Shown: in pieces, positions 34,644-45,996 of the stretch
Numbering within the stretch: the stretch's first letter is position 1
Layout: each line of letters begins with the position of its first letter
Source of the DNA: Phellopilus nigrolimitatus
Taxonomy: Eukaryota; Basidiomycota; Agaricomycetes; Hymenochaetales; Hymenochaetaceae
Length of the DNA: 64,000 bases
Assembly (NCBI GenBank): GCA_021029095.1
Contig: JAJOHG010000119.1
Location: 1-64,000, forward strand
Reading direction: 5' to 3'
Made by a program: the position numbers and the translations under genes
Notes under the pieces: generated by a model
Database searches by the model: none
The model's input: the letters and a program-made list of their open reading frames with translations, nothing else
What the model was told of the DNA's origin: nothing

Positions 34644-36343
34644 TCAGTCAAGATACTGGATGACGATGGATTTCGCATCGTCCGTCACAAAGTAGAGCGC
34701 GCCGCTGTAGGACTCCATTTTCACTCTGGCCGAGCGCGGCATGTCGAGTGTGCGGTACTCCACTCCTCCCTCACAAGAGATGGTAGCGAGCATCCACACG
34801 ACCCATGGGGGGTCATTGACAGGGGCACTATCGTAGAAATGCATCACCGCCGAGCCAGCCTGCGAAGGCCGGCTCACGCGACTGTATCCTCTAAGCTGCG
34901 GGTCCAAAATTATAGTCCCCGGACGCTCAAGGTGCGTGATGGATGGAAGTTGGTCATTTTCCCCGTCCTCTAACACACCGCCTCTATCTACAGTGGTCTC
35001 CAAGAGGAAAGAGTCCAGCGCAGGGAAACATCGAGGGGTTTCTGTGCTTCTTATGTCCACCGACATGGTGATATAGATGCCTTTTTGTTTTCGTTCCGCT
35101 CCGGGTTTCCAATGGAAGGTGCAGATGGACAATTTTGCAGCAGACCATTGCGAGACCGGGGTATGCGGGATGGGGCAGCTGGTATAGGGAATGTCGTGCT
35201 CCAGTGTCAGGATCTGCGTGGCCCGTTGTGCGGAGGCACTAGGCTGCATGTTGCGTATGGACGAAATCTGGAAGGCGATGACTGATTTGTTCTCGTAGAG
35301 ACCGAACACGCCAATGAGATAGCCATTTACCAAATGTACATCTTGAAAAAAACGCTGTGCAGAAGGAAAGCATTAGTCCATTCCATTTCACGCGCTTTCA
35401 TAAGATGTGGGTACACACATCACGGATCACGACCGAGCGATCTTCTTTCCAGAATGTCACGATAAGATCGTACATTGTGCAGGCTGCCCATACATCGCCA
35501 CTTAATCTTGCAACTTTTACTTGTCCATTCATTTTGTTAAGGCATTCCAGCCTGCGCTTGTAAAGCGATACAGGAGTTTTTTTTCGGGGCGAGAATTGGA
35601 ATATCTCGAGAGTCCTGAACAGCAGTAAAGTGTCAGTATAACATGGTGGATTTGACTGTTCCGTCGACATCGGATTTCTTACCTTTCGTGGGCACCCCTG
35701 TCAGCAAATTCGCTCACCGCAAGCACGCGCACGTCGCCGTCCGCCTGCATATCATAGGCGAAGCTGCACACTTTCAACCTCTGTGTATCAGATGAGGCAT
35801 GCGGACGGTAACTCCAGACACACTCGCCGCCCGGCACAGTCCAGCACTGCAAGTCGCCCTTAGACCGCAAAACCAGGAGGAGTGCTCCGCCAGGGAGTAG
35901 CTTCATGTCCTTGACGTCGCCATATGATCCACCGGGTACGCTGTCCGAGTTCACAGATCCGATACGTATTATGGTTTCGCGTGTGGGTCGCGTCGGGGTA
36001 GGGCCAGTGCAATTGAGACGGCGCCGGTGCGCACGCACGACTAGGATGCGTAGTTCTTCCCAGGAGAGGTCGCTGACGGAGACTTGGCGGGGCAAATTGG
36101 GTGCATGGTCTTGATCCAGCGCACGGAGGCGTTTTAGCCAGACGACTTTGTCGGAGACCACCTCGCGAAGAAATTTGCATGTCTGAAACAAGAATTAGAG
36201 AAAACAAGAATTAGAGAGATTGACAGTCAGACAAACATATTGGAAACGCGCACAGCCTCGAGAGACAGCACTTCCTTAAGGTCTAAGAACGAGGCGATTT
36301 CGAACCAAATGTCGTTTGGAACTGCAGAGACATCGAAAGGCAT
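34644..36343 (-). CDS. F-box protein K2
   Basis: Exons are 36343-36254, 36182-35683, 35614-35419 and 35354-34644, giving 498 residues; introns are 64-71 bp at the same places as in K1. The F-box is well formed (VPNDIWFEIASFLDLKEVLS, then CKFLREVVSDKVVWLKRLRA). The following region has LLPGGALLLVL, LQCWTVPGGECVWSY and VIRDRFFQDVHLVNGYLIG, ending SIVIQYLD. Probable SCF adaptor. The conserved tail (LSICTFHWKP, LPSITHLERPGTII, SRVSRPSQAGS) is shared with K1, which suggests selection on both. Confidence 0.85.
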
Positions 36344-36689
36344 TGCTGAGTGGCTTCAGGGGCAATGTACGCAGTGATTTTGTATGCCTCGCGCAGTTTG
36401 CGCCAGGCTCGTAACCAACTACCATGCGGTGGCTATTCCACGGTAGACGGCTACAAACATAAGTTGGCGCTGTTTAGGAAGCAAAGCTATCGAAAGTCGT
36501 GATCATTAAAATACACTCGAGCATTGCGACGGCTGGCGGATGGCTACGTTTGCTCGGGACAGGAAGCAAAGCTGTCTAGTCACGCAAGCATTGAGGCAGG
36601 CTCGTGACCAGTGAGACTCACTGCTGGACTCGCGAGTAGAAATCCGAGTGGACCTTCCTACGCCTCGGGCACGCACATCCTGCAACCAT
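36344..36689. repeat. Upstream region of K2
   Basis: Matches the region upstream of K1 (GTTTGCGCCAGGCTCGTAAC) for about 150 bp, then unique sequence leads into the gene I fragment. Confidence 0.5.
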
Positions 36690-37060
36690 ATTCCTCAGCT
36701 CGAGTCGCTGCACATCGTCCAAGAAGAAGATGAGCCATATGTCCTCCGTTTCGGAGAGATCCTGGAGCATATTCCTCCCAGGCTAGAACACCTCATGGAG
36801 CCAGAAACAGCCACGCTAGCCCTCCAAAACAGCTTAGTACCGGGTACACGCGAGTCGCCCATCTCGGCTTCGCCCGCCGAGCTTCCGGGAGGACGACAAT
36901 GCTCTACAGGTTTGCACACCTAGTACGGCTTTGCAACTATCTGGTTTCTGCCGAGCCGAGCTGGAAATATTACGGGTCCTGCAATGTGGAATGTGCTTTG
37001 TAAGTAGACACGATGTATATTAAAGAGAACTTTAAGGCAAATATTACCTGCATGGATTAA
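36690..37060 (+). pseudogene. 5'-truncated, decayed copy of F-box gene I
   Basis: Matches the last third of gene I. The frame LESLHIVQEEDEPYVLRFGE continues to HIPPRLEHL and then breaks; later pieces correspond to YLVSAGVELESLRVLQCG and ENFKANIICVD in other frames. The F-box end is absent. It precedes copy G, repeating the I-then-F-box order. Confidence 0.85.
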
Positions 37061-37460
37061 TTGCGTGTCCTTTTTACCTCGACTCTCGAACAACATGAAA
37101 CGCTTTCACGTAATTTAGTACGCCAGCCAGGGACCATGTGAAGCGTCGAGAGGCTCGATGGTTTGCTTAACTGCCAGAAAAGAATCAAATTTGAATGGGT
37201 GACTAGCACTGTAGATGCACTTTGGCACTCTTGTATCCAGCGATGTTGCAAAGAGAGTGTGGGAGTTGTCCTCCACATATACGCGGTTACGTAACATGAC
37301 AAACTTCAGCGTGCGTTCCTCCCTGCGGCTTCTGAGCCAGTGGATACGTATCTGTCGTGCGCGCTGAACATCGAAATATCGACTTAGCTAGACGTCTAAA
37401 ATACACGGTCCTTAACACATCATGCGCGCGCTCCACCCAACATTGCTGCAGAATCGAAGG
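37061..37460. repeat. Spacer and 5' region of copy G
   Basis: Counterpart of 10428-10944 between gene I and copy B, with a weak TATA-like string CATATACG at about 37277. Confidence 0.55.
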
Positions 37461-39090
37461 ATGTCTTCATCTCTCGCATGCGGCAGCTTGTCTGCGTTGC
37501 TACCTTTCTTCTCTGCTGTCCCGGAAGGCGATGGCAGCTTGAGCCCTAATCATTTCTGGGGAAAGTTGGTCAAGGAGCAGTGCGTGATGCTCTTTTCTAC
37601 TAGAACGACGATCTGATGACGTTCATACTTCATGCAGAAACGCGAGCCAAGTCCTTTTGGACGGAATGCCTGTTTTCGCAACGTTCGCGAACGCGAGGCA
37701 GATCCAGGAGGAATCTGCAGGCATGCTTCGCGCGCTTCAGGTCTTGACGGGCTCGCTGGAGGAGATGTGTACGACGTTCAAAGAGCACATCGATCGCGCG
37801 GCGCTGAGACGTGGCCTGGAGAACCTCCCTGACGAAATTCTTTCTCTCATATTGGGCTCCGTTACTTCGGTGTTCACAGAGGCTTTGGGACTCTCGCGTG
37901 TTTGCTCGAGGTTCAGACAAGTGATGCTGGTCTCTCCTCATATTTGGGCGAACTGCAAGCTGAACACGGACATGAGCCTCCGGCAGATCAAGGCTCTCGT
38001 AGACAGGTGTCGGAATTTACCGCTTAAGATCGACATCGGTTACCCCTATTATGAGTGGGATGAACGCGTGGAGTATTTTTTCTCCCTGAAAGATCGGTTG
38101 GAGGATCTCGAATTCCATCGGGTGTATCCTCACCAAAGCGAACAAGTTTCAAAACGTTATCCTGAAATTCAAATGCCCTGTCTTCGCAAATTGACTATCA
38201 GAAGTCGTACATTCGGGCCTACTGACTCCCTTCATTTCTATGCGTTGTGGTACATACCAAGCCTCAGATGTTTAGAATTCTCGAACTTCATCCCCAAGCC
38301 AGTCTTTGGACAAAATTTGTCTCATTGCCGTATAGAATTCACCTATGTTTTCTGCCCTAACGCTCTAAAGATTTTTTTACGATCATTGTCATCCTTAGAA
38401 ACCCTAGAGATCACGCTCCTCAACCTTTATCTTGAAGGCGACGAACGCTACGAAAACGGCGACGCTGACGGCGACGGCGACGACGACGGCGACGACGACG
38501 GCGACGACGACGGCGACGACGACGGCGACGATGGCAGTCCTCGGATCTCCAACATCGCTTCTTTTTCTTTCAGCGTCATCGGAGAAACATCGTTTCCGTT
38601 TGCGAGGCGCGTCCTTGAAACCCTTCGTCCAGACGTCACCGAGATGTCATTCACTATCAATTATCCCGAGTGTGAATCTGTTTTCTATTACTTCGAAATC
38701 TATTCGCAACAAGACTATCTCCTTAGATCAATGCGACACTTCCCGATGCTCAAGAATCTTCATCTCCATTTCTCAGGGCCCGACACCGACTTAAATTTGC
38801 ATTTCAGCCGAATCCTACTCCGCGTGCCTCGAAGCTTGGAGAACCTTCGAATCGAGGCGCCTGGGTACACCTTTTCGATGCCTGATTGTGGTTATACAAC
38901 CCCTGAACTCCGTACTCTTCAGTTCCGCGATTGTGACAGAATGGATCTTAAACTCCTTGAGACCGTCCGCAACGATTTTCTCCTTAATAATGTGGTCATC
39001 GGAAGGGTTGAGATCGTTGGCTGTTGTCTAGTAGAAGAGGAAGATCTCCGAGACACTTTCCCGAACTCGGAAGTCGATTGGATACCTTGA
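37461..39090 (+). CDS. F-box/LRR-like protein, copy G
   Basis: Intact. Exon 1 is 37461-37579 (MSSSLACGSLSALLPFF), the intron 37580-37637 (58 bp, phase 2) and exon 2 37638-39090, giving 523 residues. F-box: LENLPDEILSLILG, then SRVCSRFRQVMLVSPHIW. The acidic tract is a run of Asp and Gly encoded by a 12-bp DNA repeat (38467-38532). The C-terminal block GRVEIVGCCLVEEEDL is typical. A TATA-like string lies about 185 bp upstream. Confidence 0.85.
38467..38532 (+). repeat. 12-bp tandem repeat inside copy G
   Basis: About five units of GGCGACGACGAC, in frame, coding Gly-Asp-Asp-Asp. It occupies the position of the acidic tract of the other copies, so slippage here changes tract length without breaking the frame. 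Confidence 0.9.
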
Positions 39091-41683
39091 TCTAGTGCTT
39101 CAAAGACATGTAAGCCCTTATGTATTCGTACAACCTATCTCACCATACCCAGATAGGTGCTTATAAAAACCTAGGTTCAGAACGGACAGATGACCTTTGT
39201 ATTGGATTCCCCGTGTTTTATATTTATCTCTGAAGACAAGCTAGGTAGGACTTTGCCTAGCGTGCCGACAGTCTTCCGCACTACATACAAGCCATTGTAC
39301 GTCTATTTTTCGTGAAACCAACTGGTCATGGACGAACAGCTGATGATGTAAATTCGCCGTAGCGTTTAATTTATAGAGAATAGTACCGCCAAGCCATATT
39401 AGATCGTCTGAACTGCGCTGTTCGCTGTGATGGTGGTTGTAAATTCATTGCTGCCGCTGAGGCATCCGGGATGTTTAGATGTATCTTCTGTGGAATATGA
39501 GCTTACAAGATATGGCAAATGACCATTTGAAACAGATAATTATAACAGGAGGTGTTTATAGAGTTTATCTCGTAGCGAAACAGACTTCCTCTCAGCCTGC
39601 AGAGACGTGCGGCTCGAGTCCTGAGACTCCAGTTACTCGTCGATCATTAACTCTCATAGACAAGGAGACTCTCGTCGAGATATTCTCGAAGTCGAAGGTG
39701 ACATTTGAGTCTTGAGTATAAAAACCACAGTGCTTACACTATATTTTCGAGTTCGTTCGAAGGTTTTGCATTGCTAAACTGTAACTTACTTCTTAGCACA
39801 CGGATGTTTAGTTTCATCTCCTCCTTTGAGCAGCAGCGGCTTGGTAGGGTTGACCCGGAGCGAAATTGACTCTTTATTCCAAAAAACAACCAAAAGGCCA
39901 GCCGTTCATTTGATGTCTTGCCTTAACTTCCTTCCTCTGTCGCAGATTTGTTTCTTACCTGTATGCCTGAGTCAAGTATGTTCAGACCTGTATTTGCGCT
40001 TCCGTGCATCTGAAAGCGCTGGGAGCGTCTCGTTTGCATTTGTCTCCTAAAGTCGCCTAGCTAATGCTGTATGAACAACCATGACGACACCATCAATTTC
40101 ATTCTCGCGAAGTTCTTGTGCCAGCCGCACCACTGGGCAACTTGAAATGGGCGCTCGAGATTATGAGAATCTCTGGATCAACTTTAACAGTTCAGAAGGA
40201 TTGAAATTAATGAGCAGATGGACCGATTCAAAGGTGACTTGGGAGAGAAAATCTTCGACTCCCACTTCGTTGCCCGATTCAATTTACGTCTCCGACTGCA
40301 CTCATACATCCAGGGATCTAGCGGACGAGAGGAAAGTCTGACTGCGAAACGCATTAAAAACTTATAAACACACGAACATCATTCTAGGCTTTTTTTGTAA
40401 AGTTTTGTTTACATATTGCCCCGCAGCGCCGAGCGTGTATCACATGCAGGCTTGAGCATAATCGATCGACTTGACGTAGCGAAAATGGCAACGGCCATCA
40501 AGAGACTCGTTTCTGTGCAGAGTAGGTGAGCAAGCACTCAGGATGCGTGTCTGACTAACAAACTGGTAAGATCATACTCAGTTCAGGCCTGAGCACCACA
40601 ACGTGATTCGAAAAGCCGCTCGATTTATATTATGTAATGAAGAATACCGCATGGATAGAATGACGTTCAGCGCAGGGCCCCGGTAGTACGTATAGCACCA
40701 GCAATTTCACGCGCTTGTGAACAAGACACGCGATTCATTGATTTTAACCTCGAGGAGAGCGATGGCGGTAGTACACGTTTCTTGGAGCATGGGATCTATC
40801 TCGATCGAACAGACATCGCCAACGCCCTCTGAATCCTCAAGAACTGCACGACTCCTAAATGTCAGTTAGCATCGCTAATATGTAAAGCGCGTCTAGGAAA
40901 CTGCCTCACGATATGAACTGCTTTGAGGGAGTCGGTATAACCGGAAAGAGCGCTGAAGAGCGCTGAAAGTAAAGCATGGCCAGCTGGTCAAAACGCCTCG
41001 GAGATGAGTCTATCGCAAAATGCAGATCTACTGTCGTAAGCGTGGATCATTAAATCGCTGTGCATGTGGATCAATTCACAAGGTGGCTCAGAAAGAACGA
41101 GACGCGTCTTTGACAAATGCCCCAAATCTGCCATGGGGGCAAACCTGTCAGCGTCAGACATCGTGCAGCATTTCACACTCGTCTCTGTTAACAAAGAAAT
41201 CTTCACGACACAATGAGTCTCATTCTTCAAGATAAGATATAAAGCTCGTCTAAGTACCTGGAGCTCAAGCTAGCACAGTGCTGCATCAAGGACGAGCCAA
41301 TCACTCATTTGATGAGCACATATACCGCACGTGAAGGTAATCTGTAATGTCGTGGATCAGTCGCGTCCTTAAGCGCGGAAAATAGATGTTCACCGTAAAC
41401 CAAGGTCGCGGCTAAGGACCTAATTCCGCTCCTACGCGTCATGAACGAGGTCTGCAAGAAAAGACAGGGTGCGGTCGACATGGAATTTGCCATCTGGCAG
41501 GTTTGCCAGGCGTCGCGGGATAGCACGCGAGAAGCGCGCCTTCAGCGCCTGGGTCAAAGTCACAGGCAAATTGCACATATAAAGGATGGAAGAAACCACC
41601 AGTTCGTGTCCCCACAATCGTTCACTCCTGAAAACCCACCCGTACGTTGTCTCTGTCGCTTCAAAGCCTTTCATCGCCCGTCA
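39091..41683. repeat. 3' flank of copy G and SR upstream region
   Basis: Blocks at about 39930-40140 and 40730-41340 match the 3' flanks of the other F-box copies. The parts between them (about 39220-39900 and 40330-40730) have no counterpart here and no supported gene. Short open frames (39479-39715, 40081-40341) have no recognisable product. Confidence 0.5.
41578..41584 (+). promoter_or_regulatory. TATA box of the SR gene
   Basis: TATAAAG, about 100 bp before the start codon at 41684. The motif is conserved as TATAAAAG before decayed SR copy 2 and weakly (ATATAGAAG) before copy 1. Confidence 0.6.
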
Positions 41684-42804
41684 ATGCCTCTCTTCGGGCG
41701 CTCGCGCAGTCGCTCGCGTTCGGAGTCCTCCAGCGGCGGCACGCCTGCGCTTCCAAAGACGCATCCGGTATTCACCAGCGAGCGAAGGAACACACTCGCT
41801 GCGGAATGTCGGGATCTATCCGCGTATTACGAACGCCTGGCCGGCCTCGACAACTTCTCCTCTCCGGAACCTTCCACAAAGAGCTCCAGCTCCAGTTCTG
41901 TGTCGCCTACATCACCGGCTTCCCAGCTCACCGACTCGTCGGGATCGAGCTTGCGCTCATCGGGACGTGTTGACAATAGACGATTCAAACGGACTAATCA
42001 CGCCCCTAACCTTTCTAGCAGGGGAGGCAGTCTGCCGTCCCTGCAAAGAATTCACAACATTACAGGGGATGCGCCAGCATCTCCACTTTCTCAATGGGAC
42101 GCGTTCGACGTTACCACCGTGGATACCGCCGTGAATCTCCTGCAGGGAGTAGCGAGCTACCATGACGTCGACCGTTTCATCAAAGTCGTCCGCACCTGGT
42201 TGAAGAGTCTCCCAAGGCTCAACTACCTGGAAGCGGCCGCAGAAATCCGCTCAGCGGCCTCCAGCCACTTCTTCCACGTCTGGAACCCGGTGAGCATGCA
42301 TCTCACCTCCCCTCTCTTGCCATCTAACATGTCTTTGACAATCGGACCAGGAAACACTCACCTTCAGCGGCGATGCGTCTCAGAACGCAGGCTTCGCGGT
42401 CGCAAGGCTCCTTGGTATGCTTCTTCGCGCCAAGGTGGCTGATTGCACCGATATCGCCCTTGCCGCAGAATTTCTCTTTGAGCGTCGCCAACACGAGGGA
42501 TACATCCGCGCCTTGTATGAGTTGATCAACAACGCGGGAGATAGAGTAGCCCGCCCAGAATCCCTCGAGCGTATGTTGGCATTGGCAGAGGGCCTGGAGA
42601 ACGCAAAGAACGAAGAGGGATGTCACGGAGTGGAGGAGCATGCTGATGTACGTCTTAGGATTAGTCTCATTTGATCGATCACTGATAGCGAACTCACTGC
42701 AGAGCATCGTCAATATCCTCCATTTCTACGAAAGCGCGCGTGCGTTCAGATCGTTCGAAACCTCTGTGGCCGCGAACAACGACCAGCTTGGCCGTGCCAT
42801 CTAG
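41684..42804 (+). CDS. Serine-rich protein of unknown function (SR), intact copy
   Basis: Exons are 41684-42289, 42351-42647 and 42703-42804, giving 334 residues; introns are 61 and 55 bp, both phase 0. I chose the ATG at 41684 because it lies 100 bp from a TATA box and the start region is conserved in the two decayed copies. The N-terminus is basic and serine-rich (MPLFGRSRSRSRSESSSGG), followed by low-complexity Ser (SSSSSSVSPTSP) to about residue 130. The rest looks like an all-helical domain: VDTAVNLLQGVASYHDVDRF, LKSLPRLNYLEAAAEI, IALAAEFLFERRQHEGYIRA, ILHFYESARAFRSF. No catalytic motif or membrane segment is visible and I cannot assign a function. Confidence 0.8.
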
Positions 42805-44414
42805 TTCGCGCAGTGTCTGTTCCGTATCATGGATGGCAATAGCATCGCAATGTTTTATCTTCAAACATGCGTTCAGAACTTACCGCGCTATATGACCTTT
42901 ATGTATCCCGTATGTCCTTCCTATGTGCGTTAGACTATGCAGGAAGCGATGGTGCGAACGAAAACGAACGTACCATCGCGTTATGGTGTTTTATTGGAAA
43001 CCTTGGATCGTTGTTGAATGAATTGGACTAGGAAAGCACAAAGAGTGCGTGTTCAACACGCGGTTGGGTTAATTTTGACAATCTGAATCAATCATCGGTC
43101 GCGCGAAGAGAAGCTGAGGCGTATATACTTTCTTCATCGATACCGTGCTGATGAGCTGAACTGGTTGAAGCGAATGTACAGAGTAGATATATACACGTCA
43201 CGCGAAGAGAAGTGCCTTTGCAAAACGACGTCCTCGGCTTCGTATTCAGAAAGAATCCAAAGATCCGAGTTCAACTCATGGTACCGGAATATAAGCACTC
43301 GACGACAATAAAATGCGCGAGGTTGCCACGAGGACTAGGTGTGGCTGACTTCAAATCGATTGGTTCGGTAGAAGAACGTGTCTTGAAAGTCGACTTACAT
43401 TTGAACGCTGAGCCGTAACTAGCACTTCTTTGACACTTCACTTACTCCGGAAGCCCTTCTATGGTCGCCATACGTTGCAGCTTTCAACGCGTGTCCGTCC
43501 TTTTCGTATCGACCTTTAAAGGTGGGAGGGTGACTCATCGACAATCTTCAGCACTATGAGAGGGTCTATTCCGGTATCAACAGAGCATAGTACCAATCAG
43601 ACGAGTGGCAAAGACATTGAACGAAAAATGAAAGTTCAAATAGAGGTCTTTCGCAACCAATCCGAGGTGCGATTTTCCCCGCTTGAAAACGAACGTTCCT
43701 TGGAATGATGATAAGCGAGTGGCGTGTGAAGTACTGACTAACGCATAGCCGAGGAGATGGCCGCCTCGGCATGACGGCTAGCGAGCTTGTCACGCATCGG
43801 GTCCAGCCTACCGTGGGTATCGATCGACGCTGCCTAAAACGGAGAAAACGAGTCTGGTTTTTCCAGTTTTAGCGGAGCCGATCGCTTACATAGCACATTT
43901 TATACATCCACAGCATATTTGCATTTCCTTCATTAAATTATAGCACAACCCTATATTAGCTGTGAGCATGAGTAAATGGTGAGAAAAGCCTGCTTTGGTT
44001 TTTGCAGCTCCTGGAGGACACAATGGCAGCGGCAGTCGCAATGCATAGCAAGGTTTATTTTTATGGTAGGTGTTACGTTGTGTTACGCTGTGCCATGCGC
44101 TGAGGCGGCAAATTTTCTATGATTATTAATGCGATCTATTTTAGGTTATGCCGAGATATCGAAGCCCGGCACAGGGCCTGCTAAGCGAGCTGGAACGTTT
44201 GATCCAAGCGCAGCTTCGGGTTGATATTTGCCCCCTCTAATGAGAATATCGACCGAATTTGGCTTTGTTGTTAACTATTTGGTTTTCGTGGCGCCAAAGC
44301 CGCCTTGTCTCCGTCAGTCAGTGAGAGAGGCAATTATTTCTACTATGAGGTTATAGATTTTCTCAAACGCACGAACTCAAAAGAGTACTCGCGTCGCATA
44401 TTTTGTCGGCGAGG
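42805..44414. other. Intergenic region before copy H
   Basis: No coding frame with recognisable content in 1.6 kb and no match to the other flanks of the cluster, which suggests that the youngest duplications end here. AT-rich stretches lie at about 43900-44150. Confidence 0.5.
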
Positions 44415-45996
44415 ATGTCTTCCGAGCCGACTGTTGAAGGGAAAAGCTTCTCCGACCTGCTAGCTTTCCTGTCGGCTACACCCGTGGGAGATGGGAACAT
44501 AGAGCCTAGTCAAATATGGAGGAAACTGGCCGAAGTGCAGTACGTTGTGTTATTGTCCTCCAACAGTCTGACATTCAGAATCGGGTCTCCTCTGCAGGGA
44601 CTCGAGCCTCGATTCTCTGGGAGACGTTTACGACGACTCGACCGTTGAGAACGTGGAGTGGACTCATAGACGCTCTAAGAACATGCTCCGCGTCCTTCGG
44701 GCCTTGACGCGCTCTCTGGAAGAAAATACCGCAGGTTTCGAGCACCGCATGGCTCGTGCGAGGATCAAGCATGGCATAAACATCCTTCCCTTCGACATTA
44801 TCTCGAAGATACTGGCCAGCAACAGGCCAACGCTCAAAGAGGCAGTGGAACTATCGCATGTCAGCTCGCATTTCAGACAAGCTATATTGTCGACGCCTCT
44901 CATTTGGGCGAATTACGCACTTCATCCGCGCATGAGTTCCGAACAGATTGTGTCTCTTGCGAACAGGAGTGGTACTCGGTCCCTTGCTGCCAGAATACTC
45001 CCAGGACTTGAGATTGAAGACTGGGATAAGCGTGTGGAACACATCCTCTCGTTCAGCACGCGGCTTAAAACACTAGTGATCGAAAACATCGACGACAACT
45101 CAGCTTTTTCACTTCAGGTCCACCATTCGAACTTACGCATGCCTATAATCGACTCGCTGTCTATTGATTGTAGCCGCTTTGCCTTCTGCGTGCATTTCTA
45201 CGCTTCGTGGTCACTGCAGAATGTGAAGCGCCTCGAGGTCACAAACTTCATTCCGAAACCTGTTTTCGGGCAACATTTATCATCCTGCCATATCAAATTC
45301 ACACATATGTTCAATGTTGAATGTCTTCTACGTTTCATAGGATCTTTATCGTTGAAAGATCTGAAAATCGAGCTCGTCGATATTTCAGAAGCAGATATTG
45401 ACGGTGTCATCGAAGAACACGCAGGTGTCGACATTTCCAGTATCACCTCGTATTCTTTTCATGTCATCGGTAAAACATCAATCTTGTTCGCAACGCGTGT
45501 CCTTCGCACTATCTTTCCGCCGAACATCGTCGAGATGTCATTCTTCATTGTTTATCCCAGTTTCTGTGAAATGCAAGTAGACATCTGGCCGCAGACAAAC
45601 CAAGGCCTTCTCCTCTTTCCAGTGCAGAAATTCACAATGCTTAAAACGCTGAATCTTCAATTCTCAGGCCCTGGAAACGTGTACATGCTGCCCCTCAGTA
45701 CCATTTTACACTTTGTACCCAGCGGCTTAGAAAACGTCCGGCTCGAGGCACCCCACCATATTTTGGATTTGCGTGAGATCGAGGGTATGGACAGCTACAA
45801 TTCCCCTCAATTTCGCATTCTTCGTTTCTGCAATTGTGATGGAGTGCATCTTGGATTTATTGAGGATCTTCAAAGAAATCTTCTCCGTAAGGGCGTACAG
45901 CTCGAGAGGCTCGAGATCGTTGGGTGTCGTCCGCTCGTAGAAGAGAAAGATATACGAGGCAATTTCCCATCCCTGGAAATCGTCTGGGCACCCTGA
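44415..45996 (+). CDS. F-box/LRR-like protein, copy H (most diverged)
   Basis: Exon 1 is 44415-44539, the intron 44540-44597 (58 bp, GTACGT...CTGCAG, phase 2) and exon 2 44598-45996, giving 507 residues. It keeps the family architecture but at low identity: exon 1 module (SFSDLLAFLSATPVGDGNIE, then IWRKLAEVQ), F-box (INILPFDIISKILA, SHVSSHFRQAILSTPLIW), NFIPKPVFGQ and the C-terminal block LERLEIVGCRPLVEEKDI. The acidic tract is nearly absent. It is probably an old family member at the edge of the cluster. Confidence 0.82.

Noticed and set aside
38430..38540. Regular repeat that could suggest a CRISPR-like array
   Set aside because: It is a 12-bp coding microsatellite without spacers, in a eukaryotic gene.
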